From positions 1,700,817-1,764,816 of the forward strand of contig JAKOGI010000026.1 in NCBI GenBank assembly GCA_029747015.1: a stretch of DNA of 64,000 nucleotides, read 5' to 3'. The stretch's first letter is position 1; each line of letters begins with the position of its first letter. Below, piece by piece: positions 22,948-35,338 of this stretch. Origin of the DNA: Carnegiea gigantea. Lineage: Eukaryota; Streptophyta; Magnoliopsida; Caryophyllales; Cactaceae. A program made the position numbers and the translations under genes. The notes below the pieces were generated by a model. That model was not told the DNA's origin. It ran no database searches and saw only the letters and a program-made list of their open reading frames with translations.

Positions 22948-23208
22948 GTTGGAAGAAGGCCTCGAATAGTACTTGTAAGACAATTTTCATGTGCACAAAT
23001 TTTATAATTTCGAAAGCAAGTTTTTAAGTATTTGGGCTAAAATACAAATTTGAAAAGTTTAAGGGCTAGAAAGAAAATACAAACAATGAACAGTCTTCTT
23101 AAAATAGTTTTCACAGAATATTGCCCCTTTTAAATATATTCTAATAACATGGCCCCCTAGTTATAATTTTCACACAAAGTGGGATACTTGGCAGTGATAT
23201 TTTCCCTT

Positions 23209-23926
23209 TGTCATGTCTATTGAATTGAGTTTTGTGATTGTTGTTATAAATATGATTCTAGGTAAATCTCTCAACTTAGGTTGGGATTAAAGCCGATTAT
23301 GTATAGTTGAATCATAATTTTGCTTCAAACCTTTACTTTCCCCTTACTTGTGTTTATAGTTTCTGCTATGCACACCACATGTTCAATGAATTGCTCGAGA
23401 GAGCATTCATCCATTGTTGTTAAGGTTTAGGGGAGCATTGAAAGACGAAACCTTTACCTAGGGTGACTTAGAAGACAATTAGGATTTTAATATGAGCATA
23501 ATTAACACCCTAATTGGGATTTAAGATTGTAGACCTTGTAATCCTCTAATTTTTAGTCCTATGAGAATAGGTGCCCATAGTTTTAGGATTAATATTTGAC
23601 CCTTGAGAGAGGAAGGGGATGGACCTAATTAACAATCTATCCGCTCATAATGCATGCTTGGGTTTGTCTGATGGGGTTATTAATTGATTCACTAGCATAA
23701 CCGTGCTATTAATTTCAACCTAGGTGTTTTACTATTCTGCTATCTTATTCAATTCTTTAGTTGTCATCATTCTTAGTTCATATCCAAACCTACAACTTTT
23801 ATTTGTCTAGATTGAGTAGATTGATTAGTTCTGATAATTGAAAGCAAGTTCCTTGTAGATACGACCCGTACTTGCCGGTTGTTAGCTACATCTATACCGT
23901 GCACTTGCGGTAAATTTAAGACAACA
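23209..23926 (+). repeat. Probable LTR remnant of another retrotransposon
   Basis: It begins TGTCATG directly after the pararetrovirus-like end. It finishes with a motif (GTTCCTTGTAGATACGACC, then GTGCACTTGCGGTAAATTT, then ACAACA) that resembles the 3' end of plant LTRs with a conserved GTTCCCTGTGGATACGACCC block. No matching target duplication was seen, and the borders are tentative. Confidence 0.4.
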
Positions 23927-24308
23927 AATAATGGAGTAGATAAGAGGCAAAGATGACTCATAGAACACCCCATAACAAATGGCTACAAAAGAGTAGTGCC
24001 CGGAGGCAGTTCCAAGTGCCTAAGATGTCTTAAAGTTAACCGCACAAAAATGGCTACAAGACATGCCCAATATATAGGATGCCCAAATTGAAACTCCCAT
24101 AATAAAGGAGGAGAGACCAAAAATTGAGTTATTATTCACCCAAATAAAGGCTCATAAAAATTGTACATGAATGTTGAATTGATGCTCTTGAAACATTTAC
24201 AAATAAATAAGTTCTAATGCCCCTGCCCCCTGGTAAGAGCATTACATCGCCATAATCTTTTGAAAGGACCCTTAAGGCTAAATGTAAGACAATTTTTCTT
24301 TATTTATG

Positions 24309-24310
<2 letters not shown>

Positions 24311-24339
<29 letters not shown>

Positions 24340-24362
24340 CCACACACACACATACACACACA
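24311..24362. repeat. (CA)n microsatellite
   Basis: About 25 CA units with two interruptions. Confidence 0.95.
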
Positions 24363-25596
24363 AAGAGCTTAATGCTCCAAATGTGAAGTCCCCCCCGCCC
24401 AAAAAAAAAAAAAAAAAAAAAACTAGATTTTAGGCCTTTACAACCTTATGTTACAATGGGGTCCTCATGACCCTTATCATAAGCAACATAACAAAATATG
24501 TGAGTTTTGGTGGTAGGCCATTGTGGTCGATTCAGAGCATCTACTATATGCACCAAAATGTTACAACTTTCTAATGTTACATTACATTTCAATTACATAA
24601 AGTCAATGCATGCAAGTTATAAAAGGTATATCTTCAAGTCCAAGCATTGGTTTCCAAAAGACACATCATTCCACATATCTTAATCTTGTTGAGAATTTAA
24701 AAGCAAAAATTTTAGGATAGGGTGAGCAACCATAACTCATTAGGAGTTCTCGCCTCCCAAAGCCAAAATAGCTTTTACGCACAATTAGTCATAATAATAA
24801 TAGCAGTATTAATAGCAATATTATCATAAACAAATAAATCTTTCAAATCATCGCTAACCTTCTTTCCTGAGCACAAATAATGCACTATCAAAATTCTAAT
24901 GAACAACACAATTAGACTCGAGGAGTTAGAAAGAAAGGAAACGTGCATATTTCTCACATGAATAAGCTTTTTCTCACAATCCGATTTCCTTTAGGACTAG
25001 AGATTCACTAAGTGTACACTATTGACCAAAGTCGATTCTTGCGCAAGTGAAAGCAAGTTTGGAAATGACCTTGGCTAAAAGACTACATACCCTAGATGAC
25101 TAACGTCTAAGGAAAGGGGAACTTATACCCTTATCAGGGTAAAACACTACCACCTTTTTGAGTGAAAAACTGTCACTCTGTGAAATCTGCCACTGCAGAA
25201 TTTGCTGCTAGGTGGACGAGTAGACACTAATCGGAATCTGTCGACAAATCCCCAATCTGGGTGCACATAATAGCCCATCCCTTTAGATACTAGTTTACTT
25301 AAGTCCAACACCAAAAATCAAAGTCACTTGCTTTATAACCTAAATGTACATATGGTCTTTGGTATCAAACTAAGACCATTTCATATGGTGTCATATGCAA
25401 ATCTTAATAATTTTTGTGCACTAATTTTCACCACTCAATTAAAAGGATATTTGGGATCCCATAAAAACACTCTTTCAACTAGGACCCATTTTGATGAATG
25501 ACGTGTGCTAAACAATCAATATAAGGTCATACCAAATATCATATAAAATACTACTTAAGTATTCTAACTTGGCTTTTTAGTCTCTCTCTGTCTCTC

Positions 25597-25619
25597 TGTG
25601 TGTGTGTGTGTGTGTGTGT
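25597..25619. repeat. (TG)n microsatellite
   Basis: It follows a TC-rich run. Confidence 0.9.
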
Positions 25620-26621
25620 TGTTATTATTATGCCTCTACTGTATGTTTTCTTCTTCAAAAAAATCAAGTAACACCCTCATTATTTAATTACTAACAATTC
25701 CTCACTTTTTTTTTTTCTTCAGTAAACTTGGGAATTCTATTCTCATTTCTTTTTTCAAGCACAATATTACACCACTGCCTCATTAAGAGTACATAAATAA
25801 TTTTATCACATTACTAAACTAACATTTTCTTTACACATATTTAATTAATTTTTTAAGAGTATAATTTAACCATTTAACTCATCCAAAGACCATGCCAAAC
25901 CACACTAACTCAATCAACTTCTAAAGCATCTCCTAATATCACAGCCCACACAGGAATAAATTACAAAAGTGATATGATAACATATAACTCAACAATACTT
26001 CATGGATTTTTTTTTCAACATTATAAAATCATAATCCAATATGTCCAGTAAGTTAAGCAAGTAATTTTATCCTTCTAATTCCTCAACCATAATATCATGA
26101 CACGACTACTTTTCATGACCATTATCTCAAATATTTACTAATACCGCCATTTATACAAGATGACTTAGAAAAGCAACTTTAAAAAATATATCTCAACAAT
26201 CATGACATATATCCTCGTAAGACATGGCATGCATAACTTAAAATGTCACACTTAAATAAACTAACCATATAAGAAAAAATCTAACTATTGTAAATCAATA
26301 ACACAATGACACATCATAATAAAATATTTCAACTTTAAAACTAATTTTCATATAAGAGATTAAGAGAACCCACACCTAAAAGTAGCTTCTTAATCTTCTT
26401 TTAACCTTTGTTCCTAGGAATATCCCAAGCAAGTTAGATTATCCCTACATTGAGTAAAAATCCCACTCGAGCACTTTACTCTTTTTCTCTCTTGCTCCTT
26501 ACTTGGTAAAATGGTGAACGAATAAAAGGATGGAAAACTAAGTAGAAGAGTAACAAAAATAATTCTCACCCCCTTTTGCTTGCCCTAGCTGGCCAGCACC
26601 ACTCCATCTTCATCATGAGCT

Positions 26622-26622
26622 T

Positions 26623-26656
<34 letters not shown>

Positions 26657-26661
26657 CGCGC
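26622..26661. repeat. Compound (TG)n(CG)n microsatellite
   Basis: Alternating purine-pyrimidine over 40 bases, (TG) then (CG). Such tracts can adopt the Z-DNA form. Confidence 0.9.
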
Positions 26662-29558
26662 TTGTTGCTTGTCCAAATAAGGAAAATAAATAGGGTATGG
26701 GTGAAGTAGAGTACATGGATAGATAAGTCATTCCCTATTGTTTGTTACCCATACTCCCCCTAAAAAAAAACCTATATAGCTAATTCTTAGGTTTTTTATT
26801 AAGTAAACTTAATTAACAAATATTATTCTTAATCATCACATTTTCCCCCTTAAAAGAGGTTTCATCCTCAAAACTTACATATCTGCTTCAAAAAAATAAG
26901 GATATTTGTCCTATATCTTATGTTCTGGCTCTCATGTCACCTCTGCGGCTTTGTGATGTTTCCATCGGACTTTGACATAGGGGATTGTTTTAGTCCTTAG
27001 TCGACACTCCTACCGTTTGAGCATTTGAATCGGTTCTTCAAGAAAGCCAAGGTCACTTCTGATCTCTATCAGTTCATACTCAATAATGTGGTTAGGATCT
27101 GAGACATAGTTCCTCAGATTTGACACATGAAACACCTCATGTATCCCTTACAAAGAAGGAATGAGTGTTATTCTATGTGCCACGGGACATATCCTCTCGA
27201 TTACCTGGAACGGTCCTATGTATCAGGGATTAAGTTTTCCTCTTTGGCCGAATCGAACACTCTCTTTAAGTGGGGATACCTTAATGAAGACATGATCTCC
27301 TTCTTCTAGGGGTCTTCTCTTGAGGTTTGCATAACTCTTATCTGTTGTGGGCTGCTTGAAGTCTTTATCTAATAATCTTGATCTTGTCTGCCACTTCATC
27401 AATCAACTCTACCTTAGAGATTCTTTTTTCCCCAACTTCATGCCGGTAAAAAGGTGATCTGTAACGCCATTCATAGAATGCCTCGTACGGTGCCATTCTA
27501 ATTCCTGCTTAGTAGCTATTATTGTATACAAATTCAATAAGTGGTAAGTAGCGAACCCAACTTCCCTTAAAGTCCAGAGCTCATGCTCGTAACATATCCT
27601 CCATTGTTTGGGTGGTTGTCTCAGTATGTCCATCAGTTTGAGGATGGAAAGAAGTGCTAATGTTAAGTTTTCCCCATGGCCTCCTGAAAGCCTCTCCAAA
27701 ACTTTGACATGAACTTGGAATCATGGTTTGAGATGATACTTAATGATGCGCTATGAATACTAGTTCTGCTAACTTCTCTGAGGTATAGGTGACCTTGACT
27801 GCTAGAAAGTGGGTGGATTTAGTTAATCTATCAATGATTACCCACACCGAGTCATGTTGTTTCATTGTTCTTGGTAGACCCATGACAAAGTCCATGCTTA
27901 TGCGTTCCCACTTCTATTCCAGAATCAGTAAAGGTTGGAGAAGTTATCCTGGTTTTTGGTGCTCAGCCTTTAGACGTTGGCATGTAAGGTATTGGGACAC
28001 AACTTTAGCCACATCTCTTTTCATTCCACTCCACTAATAATTTTCCCTAAGGTTATGATACATCTTAGTACCATATGGGTGACTAGTATAGACTGAGTGG
28101 TGTGCTTCACAAAGCATATCCTTTCTGATTTCTTACATATTAGGTATGCACAAACTCCTTCTGGACCTAAGCACACCGTTAACTAACTCAAAATCTTTTA
28201 TCCTCTCCTTCTCAACCTTCCTTAATTTTTACCAAATTTGGATCCTGAAATTGAGTGCTTTTTATTTTCTCAACAAGTGGAGAGGTAATTTGTATGGTAG
28301 CTATCATGATTGCCATTAAAGGCAGCACCACCTCAATCTGCAAGTACTCCAACTCCTTTAATAACCTCTTATTCAAGGTAAGGAGGCACACTTGACTAAG
28401 GGCATCTGCAGCCACATTTGCCTTCCTAAGGTGGTAGTGAATTTTTGAGTCCTAGTCCTTTATCAGCTCTAACCACCATCTTTACCTCATATTCAACTCC
28501 TTTTGTGCGAACAAGTATTTAAGGCTCTTATGATCTATGTTTGGTGCCATAAAGGTAGTGCCTCCAGATTTTTAGCACAAACACCACAGCGACTAACTCT
28601 AAATCATGTGTCGGCTAGTTTTCTTTGTACGGATTGAGTTGTCATGACGCATAGGTGATGGCTATTTCATTTTGCTTAAGCGCACATCTGAGTCCCTTCT
28701 TAAATGCATCACTATAAATGACGAACCCTTCACTGTTATCAAGCATAGCTAGGACAGGTGCAATAACTAGTCTTATTTTCAATCCCTGAAAACTCCTCTC
28801 ACTTTCGTTAGACTATTCAAATTTGGTGCTTTTTCGAATGAGTCTTATGACTGGTAAAGAAATCTTAGAGAAACCTTCTGTAGTTGCCGATCATTCCTAA
28901 AAATCTTCGCACCTCAATTATGTTGGTGGTCCTAGGCAATTCACTATAGCCTCTATTTTCATTGGGTCAACGGAAATACCCTTCTTTAAAATTATATGAC
29001 CAAGGACATTGGCCTTGTCGAGCCAAAACTCACACTTTTTGAGTTTAACATACAATTGATGCTCCTTAAGAGTTTCCCAGACAATTTTAAGTTGCTTCTC
29101 GTGCTCCTTCTCTGTAATGGCCTGACCCTTCTTGAGTCACGAGCAGTTACCAGGAACGACTTTAAGGATCATTGACTGGCTCCACAAATCACCACAAGCC
29201 TTTTTGATGTGTTTCGTCATTGCTCCCACGCTGCCTAAAAACTTCCCAGGAGGCTATCCATCTTAAGATTTCTTCATAGTCAGCACGCTTAAGTGTGGAG
29301 TTCTTATGAGTGGTCTCCTCGAAAAGAAAGGTGAACCATTGCTGATATAAGTAGTCACTTCAAATCCTATTAAGCTACGTAGGGTGTCACAATCACCCGC
29401 ACTTGAACCACACAACGTCCTTGTTGTGTCTCACTAACCGACCAGCTTAAAAGTCCTCTTGACCGACAGTCTATCCCAATATCTTTGCCTCGCTAAGTGA
29501 CTACCAGGGCTCTCCTGTCTACTGACGAAGCTCACGGTTGCGGATCGGCTCTGACACC

Positions 29559-29566
29559 ATCAGTAA
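29559..29566. repeat. hAT target site duplication ATCAGTAA, left copy
   Basis: Identical to 30932-30939. Confidence 0.9.
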
Positions 29567-30931
29567 TAGGGGTGTGCAAAACCGGTTAACCGGTTCATTG
29601 GTTAACCGAAAACCGGTTAACCGGAAATTCGGTTAGTGAAAACACCGAACCGTAACCGAACTGAAATTTGCGGTTAACCGATTTCTCGGTTAACCGAATT
29701 TTCTGATCGGCCAACATTGGATCCGTAACCGAACCGAAATATTCGGTTAACCGCATTTTCGGATCGGTTAACCAAACTTCCGGTTCAGTTAACGGTTAAC
29801 CGGAGTACTGAAAAAAAAAAAAACCTGAATTTGGTACACACAACCAGCAGTAGCAACAGGCAACCGCAGAAGCCAGAAAGCAGAAGCAGTCCAACCGTCC
29901 AACAGACCAACAGTAGCAAGTAGCAAATACTCAGTTTCAAACAGCAAGAGTCCTAGGGTTGGGGAGAAGGAATTACAGCCTTGAAATGAAAACAACAATA
30001 TCTATAAGTCCATAAGGACCATAACCAACACAAAATGTCCTGGAGAAAGGGGGTAAAAATACATAGACATCTAAATTATAAACTAGAACACATGATAAAC
30101 AGAAAGTAGCATCCCACAAGCTCCAACTCATATATCATCTGATGCAACCATTAACTCATCTATCGCCATTGTAGGTTGCTACAATGTCAAGTCATGCAAA
30201 CCTAGAATTTAAAAAAACAAGTTTAGGACTATACAAATAATAATAAGAGCAACGAAACCAGAAATCCAAACCAGACAGATTGAAACAAAAATCGAACCAA
30301 ATCAAAACCCAGACAAATCCAACCTAATCGAAACCATACTCATACATAAACAACCTGAAACAAATTGAAACCATACCTATAAAAGTTGAATCGTGTGGCT
30401 CGGGCCTGGGAGAAAACTTGAGCAACTCGAACAATCTGCCGCTTGAAAAACTTGAACAACTGGGCACTGGAGTCTGGAAGAAGAAAGGGTCGAAGTCAGT
30501 CACAAAGGGTTGAAGAATTGAAGTCTGGAAGAAGAAAGGGCCGAAGGAAAAATTGAAAAAATGGAAGTCTGGAAGAGGGAAGATGAGCCAAACTGCCGAA
30601 GAGAAGAGAAGACTGAAGACTGAAGTGAAGAGGGGTCTGGATCTGGAATTCTCGAAAGTAGAAAGCAAGCAAAGCCAAGCTCTAGGGTTTTTTTTAATGC
30701 CCACTTTATATACCCATATTAAAAAAAAAAAAATCGATTTTTGGTTAACCACGGTTAACCGCATTTTCTGGACCAACCGAACTGTAACCGAACCGTGAAC
30801 CGATTTCTTTTCCCGGTTCGATTAACCGAACCGGTTATTTCGAATAATTTACATCGGTTAACCGATTTTTTTGATCGGTTTTTCGGTTTTTCGGATCGGT
30901 TCTCGGTTTTGGTTTTTTCTGCACACCCCTA
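29567..30931. mobile_element. Non-autonomous hAT transposon, 1,365 bp
   Basis: Terminal inverted repeats TAGGGGTGTGCA...TGCACACCCCTA are flanked by perfect 8-bp duplications ATCAGTAA, the hAT signature. Both ends carry many copies of GGTTAACCG/CGGTTAACC-type subterminal motifs (29577-29810 and 30740-30910), the likely transposase binding sites. The middle has no transposase ORF. The minus-strand open frame at 30324-30776 is low-complexity Phe/Ser-rich sequence. The GC-richer part near 30380-30700 looks like a leftover leader of an ancestral transposase gene. Confidence 0.9.
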
Positions 30932-30939
30932 ATCAGTAA
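30932..30939. repeat. hAT target site duplication ATCAGTAA, right copy
   Basis: It directly follows the TIR end. Confidence 0.9.
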
Positions 30940-33318
30940 CACCTTGATCCTTCTCGGAGCACAAGCAGTTACCAGGAACGACTTTAAGGATCGTTGATTT
31001 GCCCCACAAATCAGCGCAAACTTTTTTGATGCATTTCGTCCTCGCTCACACGTTGCCTAAGAAACTTCTCATGAGGTCACCTATCTGAAGATTTCTCCAT
31101 AGTAAGCACGTTTAACTGTGGAGTTCTTATGAGTGAGCTCCCTGAAAAGAAAGGTGCATACTTTTGGTGATATAACTAGCCACTTCAAATCCTGTTGAGC
31201 CGTTCAAGATGATACATTTTCACTCTTTGTATAGATAAGATGTTGTCAATGAAAACTATGACATACTTGTCCAGATATGACCTAAAAATGCAATTCATAA
31301 GGTCCATAAATACTACAGGGGAATTGGTGAGGCTAAAGGTTAATACAAGGAATTCGTAATGATCGTATCGAGTCCTAAATGATGTCCTAGAAACATCTTC
31401 CCGCTTGATTTTCAGCTGGTGGTACCTGTCTTCAAGTCAATCTTAGAAAAAACAGCAGAACCTGTAAGTTGGTCGAATGAATGCTCTACTCTTGGAAGAT
31501 GGTACTTATTGTTGATTGTCACCTTGTTAAGCTCCTGGTAATTGATGCATAGTCGGAGACTACCACACTTTTTCTTCACAAATAATATCGAGGCTCCTAT
31601 GGTGAAAAACTTAGGCGTATTTGCCCCTTCTCAAGCGTCTCTTGGAGTTGCACCTTGAGTTCAGCCAACTCAACTGGTGCCATTCGATATGGTGCTTTAG
31701 AAATCAGTGTAGTTTCAGGTACGAGATCGATTGCAGAATCTATCTCATGATGAGGTGGTTGCTGTGGAACTTCGGCAAACACTTCTGGAAACGCACGAGC
31801 AACAGGGATTGAGTCGAGTTTCGGCTCCTCAGGGTTAATCTGTTGGACTGCACACAGGTAGCCTTGGCATCATTTTCTTGGAAACTTGTGCTTGCATCAC
31901 GAAAATAATTGGAGTTGGCTTTCGCGGTTCGTTGGCTTAAAAAACTAATTTGTCACCATCTAGAGGCTTGATAGGTTCCTTTTAATGGCAATCGACTGAT
32001 ACTTGATGCCTAGCTAACGAATCCATCCCTAGTATGACATTGAAGTCCTTAACTTTCAACCAAATTAGATTAGCAGGAAATTTTCTTTCATTAATTATGA
32101 TCAGACAGTCTTTAAGCATGACATCAGAGGTGACAGCTAGTCAACTAGAGTAGAAACACACATTTCATAGTCTATTTCCATAGGTACACATGACAACTTA
32201 GAAGCCACCTCAAGAGTCACAAAAGAGTGAATGGCTCCCATGTCAAACAAGGCATGAACATAAATATTTTCTAATAACAATGTACCTGAACTCATAGCAT
32301 TCAAGTCTTCCTCCCTACAGTCATGGCAAAAACTCGAGCTTGATTCTGAGGCTTCTCATCACATCCTCCATAGTTAGATCGTGGTCCCCTAGCTTGGTTC
32401 GAAACTGTCAATATTGGTGGGTGAGCTCCTCCTCCTCTATGTTGCTCCTTGAGCTGCTGAACAAATCTTAGGGTATTAGGCGATCATATGCCCTATCTTG
32501 CCGCACCCAAAGCACGCTCCAGGGGGAAAGTTACATGTGCCATGGTGGTGCCTTTTGCACTTGTGGGAATAGGGTTTGCTTTGACTCCCTTCGGTATTGT
32601 TCTTAAAGGGAAAAGGCTTCTTGTTAAAGCATCCACCCTGGGAGTTTCCCACTCCCATTTTTCACGTACCTTGCATCCGAGCTTTATACTCAACATCTGC
32701 TTCTTTGTTCACGATTTCTACCTTCAAACCCCATAGATACATATCCTGAAAACTAGTGAACGTGATAGCTATGAACTTTCGTTTGATGCTATGATCAAGT
32801 TCGTGCTCAAATTTATTCACTCGGGCTTGCTCCGTTGCCACTTGAGTTGGAGTGAATCGATAAAGTTCATTGAACTTAGCTGTATACTTCATGACTGGCA
32901 TGGTTTTTCCTTGCCTAAGATGAAGGAACTCTTGTTCCTTAACCCACTTTACATAATTGGGTAATAATTTTTATCCACTAAGTTCTTGAACTGCTTCCTC
33001 ATCAGCTGAGGTTGTCCAACTTGGGGTTTAATGGTAGCCCACCAAAAGTTTCATTCCTTCTTGAATCGGTGGGAAGTCAATCGTACCTTAAATTGTGATG
33101 GACATTCCATCACCTCAAGCAAGTCCTCAATCTTACAAATCTAATCCTCATAGACTAGAGGATCAAGACCTCCCTCAAACTTGGGCGGCTTTAGTTTCTA
33201 AAAAGTTGCATTATATTTCCATCGCAGTTAGTCGTGGAAGGATGACCTGTGGGGGCATATGTTGACAATTAAGTCACCACAATTAATTAGTAATTGTATA
33301 ATATGGTGGTCTCTTATT

Positions 33319-33319
<1 letters not shown>

Positions 33320-33380
<61 letters not shown>

Positions 33381-33388
33381 ATATATAA
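33320..33388. repeat. (AT)n microsatellite
   Basis: About 26 uninterrupted AT units, then ATGT variants. It sits where the gypsy 5' side is lost. Confidence 0.95.
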
Positions 33389-33589
33389 TTTTAGGTATTA
33401 TTAATCCTATTACCAACTGAATAACAGATGTCCCATTCCTAATAGTTCAAAATAAGCACATATTGCATGATACTTACAAGTAATCACAACTAATTGCACA
33501 ACATAACAAACTAAAACGCATTTCACTTAGTACATTTCTTCCAAAATAATTATGGCTTATCAGCCAAGTGTACATGATAATGGATCACA

Positions 33590-34600
33590 TAGTTTATTCA
33601 CATCATCCTAGATACAAAATTTATGACTTCATGGGTCATCAATTAGCCAAGTAGGTGCTTCTAAGTACTTCCTACCTATAACATTATAATAGTTAGTGCA
33701 TCTAGTTCCATCAGCATACACAATACACATAGGAGGATGATCATACATGCTTACAAAATGCCCCTATTGGGTACTGCACAAAAGTAAGGAATGGTAAGTA
33801 GCTAATCCTCCTCAGAACCATCATCATCTCTAAGGTACTCTCTTGAGTATGCACGACTCTCAGAGTCATCCATCTTGTGGTCTTCATCAGAATCCCAAGA
33901 GGCTCAAAGTCTCCCTTAGTGTCATCGTCATCCAACCACTCAGGCTCCCAAGCAGCAAACTCTCTGAGCTCATCATCCTCAAAGTACCCCTCCAAATCAT
34001 CATATGTAACCTCAGAATAAGAGATTTCATCTAAGGCACAAAACTCTATGCTGGAATCAACAGGATCACACTCTGGATTAGTAAAGTCAGTGTTTAAGGC
34101 ATTAAATCTGGGGTGGGGTTCCTCTCAACATGTCCCCTAACACCATTGTTCTCCATCAAAGCCTTTAAAAGTACACTAGTTGGTCTTAAGGTATAGTCAC
34201 GATAACTTCACCAAGCATCAACCATGCACCTAAGCTTAGGCCTAGATCATGTCCACCTCTCACTATGGTATGGTTAATGAAGGATCTTATGTGATTCTTT
34301 TCTAGGGTAAAGTAGTCCACATCATCACCAAACCCTAAAAGCACACTATCTTCTATGAAATCCTCTTCTACCAACTTCTTAAGTCAATATCCTCGACATA
34401 AGGTACAATTTCCACCAATCTGAGTTTCTCAATCTTACATTTTACACGCGCAAGAAACTGTACCAACTCGAAGAATGTATAAGGGCACCATTCCCCCGCA
34501 CTTGGAAGTTTAGCCAAAAGTTGGCGATGAAGATCCCGCCATTTTCCATCAATAGGAAGAAGACTCAAGAATACTCAAACCCACTCAGTGCAGGAAGCTC
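33590..34600 (-). pseudogene. Degenerate unidentified ORF, probably transposon-derived
   Basis: Several minus-strand frames read like decayed protein: 34368-34568 (LPIDGKWRDLHRQLLAKLPS), 34186-34374 (GGHDLGLSLGAWLMLGEV) and 33741-33995 (acidic EDDELREFAAWEPEWLDDDD). Near 33700 is MYDHPPMCIVYADGTRC. They are separated by stops and shifts but keep one direction, so they probably derive from one long ORF. I do not recognise the family; the location between retroelements suggests an element-borne gene. Confidence 0.35.
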
Positions 34601-34611
34601 ATGATGGTCTT

Positions 34612-34815
34612 AAATAAAAATGTGCAAAACTGGTTAATTGCAATTTTGGTTAATCGAAAATTCGGTTCAAAAAAATTTTGAACCGTAACCAAACCGAAAA
34701 TTTTGGTTCAGCCAAAACCCGAACCGTAACTGAGCTGAAAAAATCAGTTAACTAGTTTTTCAGTTCTGTTAACTGATTTTTCGATTCGGCTACTGGTTAA
34801 TCATTCACAAATAAT
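34612..34815. repeat. Truncated end of a hAT element related to the one at 29567
   Basis: It begins AAATGTGCAAAACTGGTTAA, close to the TIR and subterminal repeats at 29567. It is rich in GGTTAA/AACCG variants. No opposite end or target duplication was found. Confidence 0.5.
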
Positions 34816-34998
34816 AAAAATGTATAATTTCTTATCTAAATGTTTCATTTTTTATGTATAAAATTGTTTTATAATTCTTTTCACCAATGATCATCAGAAC
34901 AATATTTGGTGATCAATTTCTATAAAGAGACAGGCAGCGCCTCAACAAGCTTATCATACTCTTCTCATGAAGTAGCTCATTCTACCTAAATAGCCCCT

Positions 34999-35000
34999 CT

Positions 35001-35052
<52 letters not shown>

Positions 35053-35068
35053 GATAGATAGATACACA

Positions 35069-35100
<32 letters not shown>

Positions 35101-35130
35101 ATATATATATATATATATATATTATATATC

Positions 35131-35167
<37 letters not shown>

Positions 35168-35281
35168 GTATGTATATGTATGTGTGTGTTGTGTGTGTGT
35201 GTGTGTATATATATATTATATATATATATGTATGTATACACACACACACACACAACACACACACACCACACACACACACAC

Positions 35282-35338
<57 letters not shown>

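Larger units (their letters stand above)
16380..23207 (-). pseudogene. Endogenous pararetrovirus-like (caulimovirid) element, copy B, split by a solo LTR
   Basis: Minus-strand order is: initiator-Met-type primer site (22935-22947), small coiled-coil ORF, coat-protein-like ORF, zinc knuckle, a long linker (20478-21131), then, beyond the nested LTR, a retropepsin-like domain down to about 16380. The tRNA-Met primer site, the Cys-rich knuckle of the C-P-x-G-K type and the absence of any integrase signature fit Caulimoviridae better than an LTR retrotransposon. Many frames are broken by stops and shifts, so no functional protein is expected. The reverse transcriptase domain is absent or beyond recognition. 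The assignment comes from motif layout, without a search; a Ty3-like Gag is the main alternative. Confidence 0.6.
23927..26840 (-). repeat. 3' LTR and flank of the Ty3/gypsy element; otherwise no gene seen
   Basis: On the minus strand an LTR should start at 26840 (TGTGATGATT), directly after the polypurine tract. Its far end was not located. The stretch is AT-rich and contains three dinucleotide microsatellites and a C/A homopolymer junction at 24390-24422. No ORF of note is present. Confidence 0.4.
29112..31203 (-). mobile_element. TRIM-like miniature LTR element, split by the hAT insertion
   Basis: Two similar about 270-bp blocks (29112-29385 and 30933-31203) lie in direct orientation. They share GTTACCAGGAACGACTTTAA, TGGAGTTCTTATGAGTG and CACTTCAAATCCT. 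Between them lie about 170 bp of internal sequence and a minus-strand primer-site-like TGGTGTCAGAGC at 29548-29559, one mismatch from the tRNA-Met site. Two short LTRs, a primer site and no coding capacity define a terminal-repeat retrotransposon in miniature. It interrupts the gypsy reverse transcriptase just after its catalytic motif. The outer borders are approximate, and no target duplication was resolved. Confidence 0.6.
26841..33270 (-). mobile_element. Ty3/gypsy chromovirus-like retrotransposon, decayed, interrupted at about 29112-31203
   Basis: On the minus strand the pieces follow the gypsy order. Gag (about 33260-32470) has a zinc knuckle CFGCGKIGH whose last Cys codon has become TAC, preceded by a stop. 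A protease/linker follows with LIWLKVKDFNVILGMD (about 32040-32100). Reverse transcriptase follows, with [13 protein letters not shown] near 31540 and YVIVFIDN near 31240 (family YxDD region changed to FIDN). After the nested insert, the RT connection (KCEFWLDKANVLGHII, about 29020), RNase H and integrase remnants are read. Near 26960 a tail with YVKVRWKHHKAAEVT resembles the chromodomain region of Tekay/Del-type elements. A polypurine tract, AAGGGGGAAAA, lies at about 26843-26853. Many stops and shifts are present, and no 5' LTR was found beyond 33270. Confidence 0.75.

Noticed and set aside
23209..23926. Complete solo LTR with target duplication
   Set aside because: TG and CA ends can be proposed, but the flanking five bases do not match, so it is kept only as a probable remnant.
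30324..30776. 150-codon minus-strand frame inside the hAT element
   Set aside because: Low-complexity Phe/Ser-rich sequence with no transposase motif.
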